Shown here: piece after piece, positions 33,944 through 43,631 of the stretch | Layout of the letters: each line of letters starts with the position of its first letter | Position numbering within the stretch: the first letter of the stretch is position 1 | Origin: Alkalihalobacillus deserti | GTDB lineage: Bacteria > Bacillota > Bacilli > Bacillales > Bacillaceae_D | Assembly: GCF_020734105.1 (NCBI RefSeq) | Contig: NZ_JAJAFR010000012.1 | Span: forward strand, 1 to 64,000 | DNA length: 64,000 nt | Reading direction: 5' to 3' | Translations under genes and position numbers: made by a program | Notes under the pieces: model-generated | Seen by the model: the letters and a program-made list of their open reading frames with translations, nothing else | What the model was told of the DNA's origin: nothing | Database searches by the model: none

Positions 33944-34495
33944 TTAATATGTCTCTTTGCTTTTTAATCGTACCATTTCTTCTAACCTTTGCTTACACCA
34001 AGACATCCTTTCTTGATCTTGGATTTGCATGGCCTCATATAAGTCCATCAATAAATAATCTATTTCTGTCTGAATGGCGTATTCTGTCGGTTGATTCTTA
34101 TTAGATAATGTTACGACCTTTTCTTGGTCAATTTTATTCAAATGCTTTTTAACGGCTGATTGATCGTGTATAATCTTCTTTGTTTTGGTTGTATGTGTTT
34201 CTTTAATACTAAGGATCTCCCTCTGTTTTTTTCTCGCTTTAAATAAAAGTTGATTTAATGTAAGCGCGAACATTTTATCATTTGTTGTTAATTCCTGTAT
34301 AGATAAAAATACTTTGTTATCTTTTTCTTGAAATAGCAGTTGGTGATTTTCATTTCCATAAATAATAAGAATTCTATAGTCTGTTTTTCTTACCCATTTA
34401 TAAGAATACGTTTCTTTCACTTGTTTTAGGAATGTATAAATCATCGATAAATTAACTTCTAAGTTTATATTTGAGAATCGGGCAAAAAACCTCAT
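33944..34495 (-). CDS. Protein of unknown function with an IDEAL-like C terminus
   Basis: A 183-residue protein after GAGGTGAG. The N-terminal half (YKWVRKTDYRILIIYGNENH) seems globular; the middle is basic and low in hydrophobic residues. The end, EIDYLLMDLYEAMQIQDQER, resembles the IDEAL domain (a short helical domain with D-x-AL-x-x-x-D). No family is assigned with confidence. It has no clear operon partner. Confidence 0.6.
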   Translation of the reverse strand: MRFFARFSNINLEVNLSMIYTFLKQVKETYSYKWVRKTDYRILIIYGNENHQLLFQEKDNKVFLSIQELTTNDKMFALTLNQLLFKARKKQREILSIKETHTTKTKKIIHDQSAVKKHLNKIDQEKVVTLSNKNQPTEYAIQTEIDYLLMDLYEAMQIQDQERMSWCKQRLEEMVRLKSKETY

Positions 34496-34697
34496 CTACT
34501 CACCTCATTTTTTATTTTAATTTGATTTAATGAAGCTTGGAATGAAGATAAAAAATGCTTATTATTACTATAGTAAGCTGCTCTATACATTATGACTTAA
34601 TCTATTTATCGTTGTGTCAGCAATTTGGGAAGTTGGAACTAGTAAACTTTCCCCTTATAAAAATGTTCTCTAAGTAAGAATTGATTTTTAAATTAAG

Positions 34698-34729
34698 AAA
34701 AGGAAGATGAGTAGACCCATCTTCCTTTT
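34698..34729 (-). terminator. Terminator of the secreted protein gene at 34736
   Basis: Perfect 12-bp arms AAAAGGAAGATG and CATCTTCCTTTT, loop AGTAGACC. On the minus strand CTTAATTT follows. Confidence 0.65.
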
Positions 34730-34735
34730 CATTTC

Positions 34736-35266
34736 TTATTTAATGGAATTAGCTATTTCAATTAACCCATCAACATTGTATTTCGCATTTTGTTTTGGAT
34801 TTCCTCCAATTAAGTAAGCCCAACCATTTTTCTTGAAAGCCAAACTGCGAAGATGAGTACTGTTAACTCTAAAATATGCTTTATTTCCATCATCTAATGT
34901 AATTACTTTATCTTCTTGTGTTATGTGTTGATCAATTTCAGATTCAGGATACATAACATAAAAGATAAAGTCTTCGTGGTGATCGTTACTCACATTCATA
35001 TAGTGAATTTGCAAATCTCCATTATCAGTTACTTTCCCATAACGGTGTGTAGGTTCAAAAGGTAGTGAGGTAGGAAGGCTTACTTTTTTGTTTACCTTCT
35101 TTTCAAATAAGGCAATCGCTTCCCTAACAGGCATATAGTTATTTCCTTTAACAAACTCCTCTATTTGCTTTTCATCGTGAGTATTTGCTTTTGTTTGTGG
35201 GTTATTAAGAAAATTGAAACTAACTATTACAGCAAGCACTACCCAAATTATGAGCTTTATTTTCAT
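34736..35266 (-). CDS. Secreted or membrane-anchored protein, DUF4367-like
   Basis: A 176-residue protein starting MKIKLIIWVVLAVIVSFNFL after GGGGGTAA; the 12 in-frame codons upstream cover that site. The N terminus is a signal peptide or anchor without a lipobox Cys. The outer part contains PTSLPFEPTHRYGKVTDNGD, then HYMNVSNDHHEDFIFYVMYP and AYFRVNSTHLRSLAFKKNGW, with a final NVDGLIEIANSIK, similar in layout to DUF4367 domains of sporulation-related proteins. The role is unknown. Confidence 0.65.
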   Translation of the reverse strand: MKIKLIIWVVLAVIVSFNFLNNPQTKANTHDEKQIEEFVKGNNYMPVREAIALFEKKVNKKVSLPTSLPFEPTHRYGKVTDNGDLQIHYMNVSNDHHEDFIFYVMYPESEIDQHITQEDKVITLDDGNKAYFRVNSTHLRSLAFKKNGWAYLIGGNPKQNAKYNVDGLIEIANSIK

Positions 35267-35446
35267 ACTTTTATTACCCCCATTTTTGAATTCCTCTTTC
35301 AACCAATTAAGGGTATTATGCTTAATCTTAGTTTAAATTATTCTTATTATAATGACACTCGAATAGACTTCAGATATTCACAGACTCAAGAGGCATGGAC
35401 GGATAAAGTTGGTTCACTTAACGAAAAATGAGATTTCAAAAGAGAA

Positions 35447-35475
35447 AAAAACAGATCCCTTTTAGAGATCTGTTT
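35447..35475 (-). terminator. Terminator of the cold shock gene
   Basis: Perfect arms AAACAGATC and GATCTGTTT, loop CCTTTTAGA, followed on the minus strand by TTTTTCTC. T-rich on both sides, so it may be bidirectional. Confidence 0.85.
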
Positions 35476-35493
35476 TTTTTCAGTTAACTTTTC

Positions 35494-35694
35494 TTATACT
35501 TTTTGTACATTGGTTGCTTGTGGTCCGCGTTGTCCTTCTTCTATGTCAAAGGTAACTTCTTGACCCTCATCTAGTGATTTGTATCCTTCACCTTGAATTG
35601 CTGAGAAATGTACAAATACATCTTCTCCACCTTCACGCTCGATGAATCCAAACCCTTTTTCACCATTAAACCATTTTACTTTACCTTGTTCCAT
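35494..35694 (-). CDS. Cold shock protein (CspA/CspB family)
   Basis: A 66-residue single cold-shock domain. [20 protein letters not shown] has RNP1 (KGFGFI) and DVFVHFSAI has RNP2. It binds single-stranded RNA and DNA and acts as an RNA chaperone. ATG follows TAGGAGG. Which of the Bacillus paralogues (cspB, cspC, cspD) it is cannot be said. Length and net acidity are normal. Confidence 0.95.
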   Translation of the reverse strand: MEQGKVKWFNGEKGFGFIEREGGEDVFVHFSAIQGEGYKSLDEGQEVTFDIEEGQRGPQATNVQKV

Positions 35695-36028
35695 TGTTAT
35701 TTCCTCCTAGCATGTAGCTTAATCTTGCATTTTTATTATATCCTCTCAAGTAAATTTTTAAACCCAAATGAGTCACTTTCTTTTGAAATAAAAAAATTTC
35801 CTGATTGATATATTCGTTGTTCCCTTTATAATTGTGCCTCAGTTGGACATTATACTTAATGAATATTCTTTTTTTAAAAGTCGGCTCTTTAAATTGTCAT
35901 ATATAATTTTCTACTTGTTACACATTTTTCTTAGCATTATCAAGTATACGGTCGTTCATTCTAGGTTAAAAAGATAAAGATATATCTTTTCTTCTCCAAA
36001 ATTTTGAATGAAATGGGAGGCTCTTGGA
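35695..36028. other. 334-bp intergenic region between divergent genes
   Basis: It includes the cold shock gene leader, but the usual long structured csp 5' UTR could not be recognised by eye. AT-rich, with no frame or repeat. Confidence 0.5.
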
Positions 36029-37126
36029 ATGAATCGTCTAAAAGAAAGCTATCAGCTATTAACTAAATTAAGACAACCTAATAACTTATACTTAGCCAGT
36101 CTATCAAAGGACTATCATTATTTTTGGATACGAGATGCGGTATATATGTCTCTCCCTTATATGGACAAACCTTGTGATACGTTTATCTCAACTATGCAAG
36201 CTATTCTTGATGTGTTCCGTCGTTACGAATGGAAAATTTCGTTTCATACAAATCAACGTCCTCAAGCCATGTTTGAGTATATTCATGCTAGGTATTGCCC
36301 TAAAGGATTTGAAATTCATCATCAAGAATGGGGTCATGCTCAACATGATATGATTGGGGCATTCTTATATGCAGTTGGGACAAGCATACAAGAACATAAC
36401 AAAGTTATATTTCGAGACGAACAAGATCATGCCATTGTTCAGAAGCTTGTTTACTATCTCATATGTTGTAACTACTGGGAAGATGAAGATAATGGAATGT
36501 GGGAAGAAGCTCAAGAGGTCCATGCAAGTAGCGTAGGAGCATGCGTTGCTGGTCTAAAAGCGGTACAAACAATTGTGTTCGTTCCACAAGAAGCTATCGA
36601 TAATGGTTGGGATACACTAAATTCTTTGTTTCCAAGAGAAAGTTCATCTAAGGATGCTGATCTAGCCCAACTAAGTCTTATCTATCCTTATAGACTGTAT
36701 GAAGGTGATAAGGCAAAGTTCCTTATAGAAAAGATAGAAAAAACCTTATTGCGTACAAATGGAGTTATTCGTTACCAAGGGGACAGTTATTATTCAAGTG
36801 TTGAAAAGGAATATGGACGACTACATGATCGATCCTTATATTATGGGACAGAGGCAGAATGGACGTTTGGACTTCCATGGCTATCATTGTGTTATCAAAC
36901 GTTAAGTGATCACGAGCGCTCAATCTATTTTTTAAAAAGAACAAAAGAAGTCATGTTAGAAAATGGAATTTTACCAGAAGCTTTTTTTGCTGACTCTGAT
37001 CTTCCTAATCCTAATACCCCTCTTGGCTGGTCTAGTGCCATGTATATTTTGGCAGAAGAAAGGCGAGGTTTGACATCACAATATATTGAAAAAGATTATC
37101 ACGATAAAAGAAATAAGATTATTTAA
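36029..37126 (+). CDS. Glycoside hydrolase family 15-like (alpha/alpha barrel) protein
   Basis: A 365-residue protein starting MNRLKESYQLLTKLRQPNNL with GGGAGG upstream; an in-frame ATG at 36008 precedes that site. SKDYHYFWIRDAVYMSLPYM, then NYWEDEDNGMWEEAQEVHAS (a candidate catalytic Glu) and YYGTEAEWTFGLPWLSLCYQ, then NPNTPLGWSSAMYI resemble GH15 glucoamylase/dextranase-type enzymes. It is shorter than full GH15 enzymes, has no signal peptide and lacks the N-terminal beta domain. Substrate unknown. Confidence 0.8.
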   Translation: MNRLKESYQLLTKLRQPNNLYLASLSKDYHYFWIRDAVYMSLPYMDKPCDTFISTMQAILDVFRRYEWKISFHTNQRPQAMFEYIHARYCPKGFEIHHQEWGHAQHDMIGAFLYAVGTSIQEHNKVIFRDEQDHAIVQKLVYYLICCNYWEDEDNGMWEEAQEVHASSVGACVAGLKAVQTIVFVPQEAIDNGWDTLNSLFPRESSSKDADLAQLSLIYPYRLYEGDKAKFLIEKIEKTLLRTNGVIRYQGDSYYSSVEKEYGRLHDRSLYYGTEAEWTFGLPWLSLCYQTLSDHERSIYFLKRTKEVMLENGILPEAFFADSDLPNPNTPLGWSSAMYILAEERRGLTSQYIEKDYHDKRNKII

Positions 37127-37133
37127 CAAAGAA

Positions 37134-37160
37134 AAACCGCAATCGGCATGACTGCGGTTT
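37134..37160 (+). terminator. Terminator of the GH15-like gene
   Basis: Perfect arms AAACCGCA and TGCGGTTT around an 11-nt loop, followed by TTTCTG. The minus-strand reading also ends in TTTTTC, so it may serve the aminotransferase gene as well. Confidence 0.85.
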
Positions 37161-37186
37161 TTTCTGAGTCTTTTTTCTCCGCTTAT

Positions 37187-38356
37187 CTATCCTTGAAACA
37201 GTCCACTTTCTCTTAAATTTTCCACAGCCTTTTGCAGAATATCTTCATGTTGTACAAGGGATATGCGTAGATACCCTTCCCCATAAGTTCCAAAAGCTAC
37301 TCCTGGAGTTGTAAGGATACCTGTGTTGTCTATTAACTTATAAGCAAACTCTGTCGATGAATAAGGAGCAGGAACTTTGGCCCAGATAAACATCGATGCT
37401 TTAGGGACATCCACTTTCCAACCTAAAGATTTCAACCCTTCTACAAAAATATCTCTTCTCTTTTTGTAAGTTGCTCTTAAGTCATCACTAAAACTTGAAG
37501 AATACTTGAGAGCAGCAATAGCGGCTTTCTGTATCGGCAGAAAGACTCCATAATCTAAATTTGATTTTAATCGGTTTAATCCTTCAAGAACTTCGGAGTT
37601 CCCGGCTACATATCCAATACGACACCCTGCCATATTAAAGCTTTTAGATAAGGAGTTAAATTCGATTCCTACTTCTTTTGCGCCATCAACCGATAAGAAA
37701 CTGATCGGCTTCTCACCATAATACAATTCGGAGTAAGCAAAATCATGAAGAATGACAACATCATTTTCACAAGCAAATTTCACAACATCCTCAAAAAACT
37801 CCTTTGTTGCCATAGTAGGAATTGGATTTCCTGGATAATTCAAGATCATCATTTTTGCTTTTGAACGGACTCCTTCAGGAATTAATGTTAAATCAGGTAA
37901 ATAACCGTTTTCTTGTGTAAGTGGCATTAAATAAGGGGTTGCTCCCGCCATTGCAATGCCAGCCGCATAAGCTGTATATCCTGGATCTGGTACTAGAATG
38001 ATATCTCCTGGGTTAGCTAGTACAACAGGTAAATGAACGAGCCCGTCTTGCGACCCCATTACCATTAGCACTTCACTTTCTGGTGAGAGATCCACATCAT
38101 ATTGCAATGTATAATAATTTGAAATGGTTTGAAGTAATTCAGCCGTTCCATCTAAAGAATACTTGTAAAGGGTTGGATCTTTAACATGAGAAGCTAATTC
38201 TTCCATTACATAGTCAGGTGGAGATAAGTCCGGACTCCCAATACTTAAATCAATCACCTCATGACCGGCGTCCACTTTTTCTTTTTTGTAAACAGCCAGT
38301 TCATTAAAGATACTCGTTTGAAATTCATTCATTTTTTTTGAAAACGTAATTGCCAT
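37187..38356 (-). CDS. Class I/II PLP aminotransferase, DapL/PatA-like
   Basis: A 389-residue protein after GAGGTAT. IDLSIGSPDLSPPDYVMEEL, GSQDGLVHLPVVLANPGD, PDPGYTAYAAG, ILNYPGNPIPTMA, HDFAYSELYYG and FNSLSKSFNMAGCRIGYVAG (the Schiff-base Lys is in SLSKS) mark it as an aspartate-aminotransferase-fold enzyme. It is closest in pattern to the LL-diaminopimelate aminotransferase-like group in Bacillus. NPTG is NPIP here, a conservative change near the substrate pocket. The substrate is not certain. Confidence 0.88.
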   Translation of the reverse strand: MAITFSKKMNEFQTSIFNELAVYKKEKVDAGHEVIDLSIGSPDLSPPDYVMEELASHVKDPTLYKYSLDGTAELLQTISNYYTLQYDVDLSPESEVLMVMGSQDGLVHLPVVLANPGDIILVPDPGYTAYAAGIAMAGATPYLMPLTQENGYLPDLTLIPEGVRSKAKMMILNYPGNPIPTMATKEFFEDVVKFACENDVVILHDFAYSELYYGEKPISFLSVDGAKEVGIEFNSLSKSFNMAGCRIGYVAGNSEVLEGLNRLKSNLDYGVFLPIQKAAIAALKYSSSFSDDLRATYKKRRDIFVEGLKSLGWKVDVPKASMFIWAKVPAPYSSTEFAYKLIDNTGILTTPGVAFGTYGEGYLRISLVQHEDILQKAVENLRESGLFQG

Positions 38357-38465
38357 GACGATACCTCACTGCTAGTTTTTTTTCAATTATAACAAGAAAC
38401 CTTTCTATAAGTGAATAAAAAAGCCAGTCCTAATATAGAACTGACACTTTTACTGCGTTATGTAA

Positions 38466-38639
38466 AGCCGCAATTGCCGCTTAATAATAGAGTTCCAAAC
38501 CACCACTCCTCGAAGTGGGTGTTTGCAAAAACACTTCAGTCGTCCTCTACATAATGAAGGCTTGACTTCGATGTTTCGATGTAAAACTCCCTAAATAAGT
38601 ATAAAGGTTGAAACATATATTAACCACGAACAATGCAGC
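38466..38639. repeat. Palindrome-associated element, copy 1
   Basis: The ends AGCCGCAATTGCCGCTTAAT and CACGAACAATGCAGC are shared with the element at 61046-61126. The left end is itself an imperfect palindrome. The interior has AAACCACCACT/AGTGGGTGTTT and further small stems. It resembles non-coding elements derived from IS200/IS605 ends. Confidence 0.6.
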
Positions 38640-38823
38640 TTATAAACATATAGTACATGATAAAAGATCTACGTACAATGGTAAGTGTAGGTAATAAGCG
38701 GTGGGGTGAAACCTTATGCATAGCCACATAGCTTTTTTTACTCAGTTGTGGACATGATTCAACCCGCTGACGATATGCACTTGTAGAAGGCTTATAGGTC
38801 TTTAATCACTTTTGATAAACAAC

Positions 38824-39027
38824 TTAAAAAAAATATAGATTATAAACCCAACTCCCTACATAAGTCATTAAACCAAGACTTACATTGATCCATCCTAACA
38901 AACGAGCTATTTTCCTTTCATTTATCAATTTATCACGCATGTAAATTTTGTCATCAAGAACTAAAGCGAACACTCCGGAAATTAAGAATAAGAGAACCAT
39001 AATGTTAATAACTCCATCTTGATTCAT
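38824..39027 (-). CDS. CLC_0170-like small membrane protein of a germination operon
   Basis: A 67-residue protein, MNQDGVINIMVLLFLISGVF, then ALVLDDKIYMRDKLINERKI and a second helix. Two helices with a charged loop, at the end of a gerABC operon, match the CLC_0170 family found with Clostridium and Bacillus germinant receptors. It starts 17 nt after the gerC stop. A receptor-associated role, similar to a D subunit, is an inference. Confidence 0.75.
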   Translation of the reverse strand: MNQDGVINIMVLLFLISGVFALVLDDKIYMRDKLINERKIARLLGWINVSLGLMTYVGSWVYNLYFF

Positions 39028-39044
39028 TAGTTCCTCATCCCCCT

Positions 39045-40250
39045 CTACTCATTTTTCATTCCAACTCTTTTGATACTAATTGATACTTCTATATTCACTG
39101 GTACGTCTTTATATATTTCAAGCCATTTTTCTTTCGTTTTAATGTTCTTATTCCAATACTCTCGTTGTTTTGCTCGGACATGCTCACCAAAACCAAAGAT
39201 GTCGGCTTGATCGTTTTGTGTTTTTTTGATCATTTTGATAAAGCTTTCTTCTGCAGCCTTCTCAAGCGCTTTTTCAATGTCTTTTATGTTTTCCGTGTTT
39301 AGCTCTAATTCCTCACTAATCACTTCAGCTATCTCTCCATCTGCATGAATATGAATTCTTATATATGGAATCCCATTATTCATGTCGATCTTAAAGTTCG
39401 ACTTCCGCTTAATTGCATTAAACATAATCGTCGCATCCTTTTCAGGAATTGGAAGTAGCAGGGAATAACCGCCAGGATTGATTTCCATAATCGCCATATA
39501 ACGACCAATCTCTAGCGCTTTTGTTGTACCGATGAGCTTCGCCTCCCGAAAATAAGCAAGACCAGAAATTTCAAGATTCCCATTTTCCTTAAGCGTAACA
39601 TAAGGAAGTATAGGAGACTGCCCCAAACTTTTACTTTTACTCCAAAACTTCCCAATATACTCTTCAGGGAATTTCCCGATTCTAATCGCTTCATCAATCG
39701 CTCCTACTAAATATAATGAAGGAATTCTTGCTAATTCAGGATCAATCTCCATGTATTTAGCGGCCGCTCCTTGTGAAACAATCAACCATGCTGTTCGTCT
39801 TAGTTGAGGATTTCTTTTTAGAAAATCCCCATGCTCCAAACCAGCCCTTGCGAACTCTTCACTTACAACCAAAACTCGTAAATGCCCCATATATAGAGGA
39901 AGAGAAATTTGTTGTTCGAGGTTTTCCCATGCATCATCAATTGTTCGACCAGTAACCTCCACCACTTTAACCGTTTCTTTCCCACTTTGGCCCGAATCGC
40001 CGCCTGTACCTAACGGAAGTTTTCCCGGAATTGCTATTTGAACATTCAATTTCACCAAGGATTGTTGAGGAAACGAGGCATTCTTATTTTCATGTGTAAC
40101 TTCGGCTTCCTTTTCTATTTCTTCAACAGTTGCCACATCGAATGCTATCCCTAATACATTGGCTCTTTCTTCAATATCGATATAGTCCCAACACCCGCTC
40201 AAAAGTGTGAGCCCCAAAAGAATCAAGAAGCTAAGACATAACTTAACCAT
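39045..40250 (-). CDS. gerC: Ger(x)C spore germination lipoprotein
   Basis: A 401-residue protein. The signal peptide ends in the lipobox LLSGC (Cys about 19), followed by WDYIDIEERANVLGIAFDV, the usual GerC opening. IAIPGKLPLG, GRTIDDAWENLEQQISLPLY, MGHLRVLVVSEEFARAGLEH and the C-terminal YWNKNIKTKEKWLEIYKDVP fit GerAC-type C subunits, which sit on the outer face of the spore inner membrane. It overlaps gerB by 8 nt. Which germinant receptor this is (A, B, K or another) cannot be said. Confidence 0.93.
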   Translation of the reverse strand: MVKLCLSFLILLGLTLLSGCWDYIDIEERANVLGIAFDVATVEEIEKEAEVTHENKNASFPQQSLVKLNVQIAIPGKLPLGTGGDSGQSGKETVKVVEVTGRTIDDAWENLEQQISLPLYMGHLRVLVVSEEFARAGLEHGDFLKRNPQLRRTAWLIVSQGAAAKYMEIDPELARIPSLYLVGAIDEAIRIGKFPEEYIGKFWSKSKSLGQSPILPYVTLKENGNLEISGLAYFREAKLIGTTKALEIGRYMAIMEINPGGYSLLLPIPEKDATIMFNAIKRKSNFKIDMNNGIPYIRIHIHADGEIAEVISEELELNTENIKDIEKALEKAAEESFIKMIKKTQNDQADIFGFGEHVRAKQREYWNKNIKTKEKWLEIYKDVPVNIEVSISIKRVGMKNE

Positions 40251-41364
40251 GTTGGTCTAGACTCCTTTCGATTCCTTTCTTCCTTTTTCGTTTGCGAACC
40301 CACACTATGACAAGTAATAAGCATGGATAACCAAATGTAATAACAAGACCAACCATCTCAACGACCCTAATTATGTCATACATCTCTAGCACATTACGCG
40401 GGATAGATGATATAAAAAAAACAAATGGCAGGATTAAAAAAGAAAACATTTTATGGTCTTTAAAATGAAACACTTGCTTTATTGCATAAATGCAGAGGAA
40501 ATAACTGGAAAATATTGTAGTGTAGACAGCGGTCACCCAAACAGCTAAAAAGGCAGCATCTAACCTTTGAAGTATTTCGCCAGGTAATGTCGTTATCCTT
40601 GTTAATTCTAACATTGGCCACATTAAGCCTTTAATCTCTTCGGACCCAAAAACAGCTAGGTTAGCGATTACAATAATTAAATAAAGTCCTCCTGAAAAAA
40701 TGACTCCCCAGGTAGCAGCTTTTAACGCTTGTTGTGTCTCTCGCATTGCTGGGATCACGATCGTTAAAATAAATGATAATTGAAACATTGCTGCAACTAA
40801 TAGTATTCCTGCCATAGGATTTGTTGGAGCGTTCCCCATAACTGGCTGAAGATAAAGCACATTTGCATGTTTTAACGAAAAAATACTAATCAATAAAGCA
40901 GGTGCGAAAATCAACGGGAAATAAAAATGATGTATATAAGCAAAAGTTGTTATATTATTACGTACTGAAATGGCGACTAAAACGAGTGTTGCCAGTACCA
41001 TAACTTCTAAAGGTGTTTCATGCAGCACCGTGGTTTTTACCACCTCACCGAATTCACGGGCGTTAAAAGCTGTTAAGACAACCAAATACCAAATAATCAA
41101 TACACTAAAAAAGCGAGCTAGCCATTTACCAATAATCTCTTCACTATATTGAAAAATGGATTTTCCTGAAAACTTTTTTCCGAGTTGACAAATGATCCAA
41201 ACCGCTATAAAGGCTACGAGCGTTCCAAATATAGTGAGGAGCGGGCCACTAGTATCTCCGAATTCAACCGCTCTTCTTGCAATTGTCAACATACCAGTGC
41301 CAATAATGCTACTGGCGGTTATGATCGCTGTTTGGATTGCCGTTATCTTTTTTGGAAACTCCAT
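40243..41364 (-). CDS. gerB: GerAB/ArcD/ProY-family germinant receptor permease
   Basis: A 373-residue protein with ten hydrophobic helices. ITAIQTAIITASSIIGTGML, the broken first helix of the APC fold, then QLGKKFSGKSIFQYSEEIIG and PALLISIFSLKHANVLYLQP are typical of the B subunit, which is thought to bind the germinant. It overlaps the 3' end of gerA by 56 nt, so translation is probably coupled. Confidence 0.94.
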   Translation of the reverse strand: MEFPKKITAIQTAIITASSIIGTGMLTIARRAVEFGDTSGPLLTIFGTLVAFIAVWIICQLGKKFSGKSIFQYSEEIIGKWLARFFSVLIIWYLVVLTAFNAREFGEVVKTTVLHETPLEVMVLATLVLVAISVRNNITTFAYIHHFYFPLIFAPALLISIFSLKHANVLYLQPVMGNAPTNPMAGILLVAAMFQLSFILTIVIPAMRETQQALKAATWGVIFSGGLYLIIVIANLAVFGSEEIKGLMWPMLELTRITTLPGEILQRLDAAFLAVWVTAVYTTIFSSYFLCIYAIKQVFHFKDHKMFSFLILPFVFFISSIPRNVLEMYDIIRVVEMVGLVITFGYPCLLLVIVWVRKRKRKKGIERSLDQHG

Positions 41365-43006
41365 TTGTCTTATCCCACCTTTTATGACCGGCTTGTAAAT
41401 CTAATGGATTGCTTTGTTCTTGATTAAATTCAGCAATGACGTCATCACCTAGGCGATCTTGATTTTGTGGATGAAACTGTCCAGGTCGTTTTGGCATCTT
41501 CCAAAGCGGCATCCGGATGATCGTATCTTTCATTCCTTGAAAATCTCCTGGTACGATTGGTGTCAAATACGGGACGCCAAACGATTTTAACGAAAGGATA
41601 TGATTCATGATTAAAATAAATCCAAACATCAAACCAATTAATCCAAAAGTACCCGATATAATAACTAATGGAAAACGAAGCATCCTTAGCGCAATTGCTG
41701 CGTTATAAGCTGGTGTTGCAAAGGAACCGATCGTTGTCAAAGCAATAACGACAACAGTAATCGGGTTAGCAAACCCAGCTTCGACTGCTGCTTGTCCGAT
41801 GACAAGAACCCCAACAATAGAAAGAGCCCCACCTACCTGCTGCGGCAACCGAACCGTCGCTTCTCTAAGTACTTCCATTGCTATTTCCATAAATAAAACT
41901 TCCATAATCGTTGGAAATGGGACTCCTGCTCTCCCACTCGCTATTGCGATTGCAAAATCTGTTGGAATTAATTCAGGATTAAATGCGATAATGGCGACAT
42001 AAAAAGATGGGAAAAATAAAGCAAACGATAATGCTAAAACACGCAGCAATCTAAGTAAACTCCCCATAACAAAACGTTCTGTATAATCCTCAACCGTTTG
42101 AAAAAATTGGGCAAAAACAGCAGGGGCAATGAGAGCAAAAGGAGAGCCGTCAGTAAGGAGGACGACCTTCCCCTCTAACATCGCCGAAACCGCTTTATCA
42201 GGTCGCTCTGTATTTTGGATTTGCGGAAAAGGAGACATGTGATTGTCCTCAATAAATTGCTCTAAATAGCCTGAATCGGCAATGCTGTCGATGTCGATAG
42301 CGACTACTCGGTCCTTTACCTCTTCAACCAGCCTAGGATCAGCAATTCCTTCTACATAACATAACGCTACATTTGTTTTCGTTAACCGACCAATCTTCAT
42401 CGATTTAATCCGAAAGTCTGTAGTCTGTAGCCGGTAGCGTAAGAGAGCAAGATTAGATTGTAACGATTCAATAAATCCTTCACGCGGACCACGAATGACT
42501 CGTTCTGTGTCTGGATTATCGATCGATCGTTTATCAACATTCCGGTTCCCGAAGAGAAAAGCTTCGTTTAACCCGTCGATTAAAACGACTGCATTTCCCT
42601 CCATTATGGCTTGTAAAATAGTAGAAATTTGATCTTCTAACTTAATATCAGCTCGGAAAAGTACTTCATTGAATAAAATATCCTTTAAGTCTACTTTATC
42701 TATCTTTTCGTGATCCAAATGTCTAGGGATGTACATAAAAGACTTTAATGTATCTTGGACATCGTCCTTGCTATTATAATTTTCAAAGTAAGCCATTGCC
42801 GCTTTGTACTTACCAAAAACATGAAAACGTCTAATAACAAAATCATCACTTACACCAAGTAAGCGTTCAATTAGCTGAATTGATTGATTTAAATTTGTAT
42901 CAATGCTTTTATTTTGATAGTCATCTATTATTTGATCTGGTGCTTTTTTCACTTTACTTTTATTAATTTTCCGTAATATTGTAGGTTTCCTATGTTTGAA
43001 TCTCAA
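41309..43006 (-). CDS. gerA: GerA-family spore germination protein
   Basis: A 565-residue protein from a TTG start with AAGGGAGG upstream. It has a soluble N-terminal half (FHVFGKYKAAMAYFENYNSK, GNAVVLIDGLNEAFLFG, IRGPREGFIESLQSNLALLR) and then five or six membrane helices from about residue 325 (FALFFPSFYVAIIAFNPELI, VQIAGR-type GRAGVPFPTIMEVLFMEIAM). A polar C terminus follows. A subunits form the oligomeric channel of the receptor. The operon is probably expressed in the forespore from a sigma-G promoter, not located here. Confidence 0.95.
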   Translation of the reverse strand: MRFKHRKPTILRKINKSKVKKAPDQIIDDYQNKSIDTNLNQSIQLIERLLGVSDDFVIRRFHVFGKYKAAMAYFENYNSKDDVQDTLKSFMYIPRHLDHEKIDKVDLKDILFNEVLFRADIKLEDQISTILQAIMEGNAVVLIDGLNEAFLFGNRNVDKRSIDNPDTERVIRGPREGFIESLQSNLALLRYRLQTTDFRIKSMKIGRLTKTNVALCYVEGIADPRLVEEVKDRVVAIDIDSIADSGYLEQFIEDNHMSPFPQIQNTERPDKAVSAMLEGKVVLLTDGSPFALIAPAVFAQFFQTVEDYTERFVMGSLLRLLRVLALSFALFFPSFYVAIIAFNPELIPTDFAIAIASGRAGVPFPTIMEVLFMEIAMEVLREATVRLPQQVGGALSIVGVLVIGQAAVEAGFANPITVVVIALTTIGSFATPAYNAAIALRMLRFPLVIISGTFGLIGLMFGFILIMNHILSLKSFGVPYLTPIVPGDFQGMKDTIIRMPLWKMPKRPGQFHPQNQDRLGDDVIAEFNQEQSNPLDLQAGHKRWDKTNGVSKKDNGNPNSDHNRQ

Positions 43007-43472
43007 TTAAAGTTAACCTCCCTTGAACTAACGGAAAACAGGTAATGATTTCCCAATAGACTTTTCCTCACAGAGTTTTGTTTATTTTGTCACTTCAATA
43101 AAAATAATATTCCTTAAATACTAAATACTCCCTAGCTGATTTGAGTAGTATTTAACTCGTAATTTGGCTTTGTCATATGTTCCATTACGACATTTTTGTC
43201 AGTAAGTGAAATAATAATTACCACTATGAAATACGGTTAAAGTTCCCTTCATTTATTACAACAATAAAACTAGAAATCAGAACCTGACTTTTTAGGTTTC
43301 TCCATTTATATATGTTTGCCTCTCGCTCTTTCGGTTTCTTCATTTATTTGAGCTTCTTAATCTATAGATTCATCCGTTCTAGCCCACAATTGTGAAATAA
43401 ACCTCTACAAATTCAAACTCGCAATTAAAAACTTTATACAATACATAGAAACTGATCAAAAAAAATAAATAA
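43007..43472. other. 466-bp region upstream of the ger operon
   Basis: No gene is visible. A sigma-G promoter for gerA is expected here; I could not place one confidently. AT-rich, with no repeat. Confidence 0.5.
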
Positions 43473-43497
43473 AAAAACACCCTATACAGGTGTTTTT
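43473..43497 (-). terminator. Terminator of the small gene at 43506
   Basis: Perfect arms AAAAACACC and GGTGTTTTT, loop CTATACA, T-rich on both sides. Confidence 0.8.
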
Positions 43498-43505
43498 CTA
43501 ATCAA

Positions 43506-43631
43506 TTATTTGTTTTTGACCTGAGGTTGCTTTGATTTTTCTTCCCTATCACTATACTCTGGGTAGCTTAAGTTCCCCTCGCTGCTTTTTAAATTTTTTT
43601 CTTCATCTCTCTGATTTCTTTTATTCGCCAT
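43506..43631 (-). CDS. Very small hydrophilic protein of unknown function
   Basis: A 41-residue protein, MANKRNQRDEEKNLKSSEGN, then LSYPEYSDREEKSKQPQVKN and a final K. ATG follows AAAGGAGTGG at 7 nt and a terminator lies right after the stop, so I consider it real despite its size. It is strongly hydrophilic, like small acid-soluble-type proteins of spore formers. No family is recognised. Confidence 0.6.
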   Translation of the reverse strand: MANKRNQRDEEKNLKSSEGNLSYPEYSDREEKSKQPQVKNK

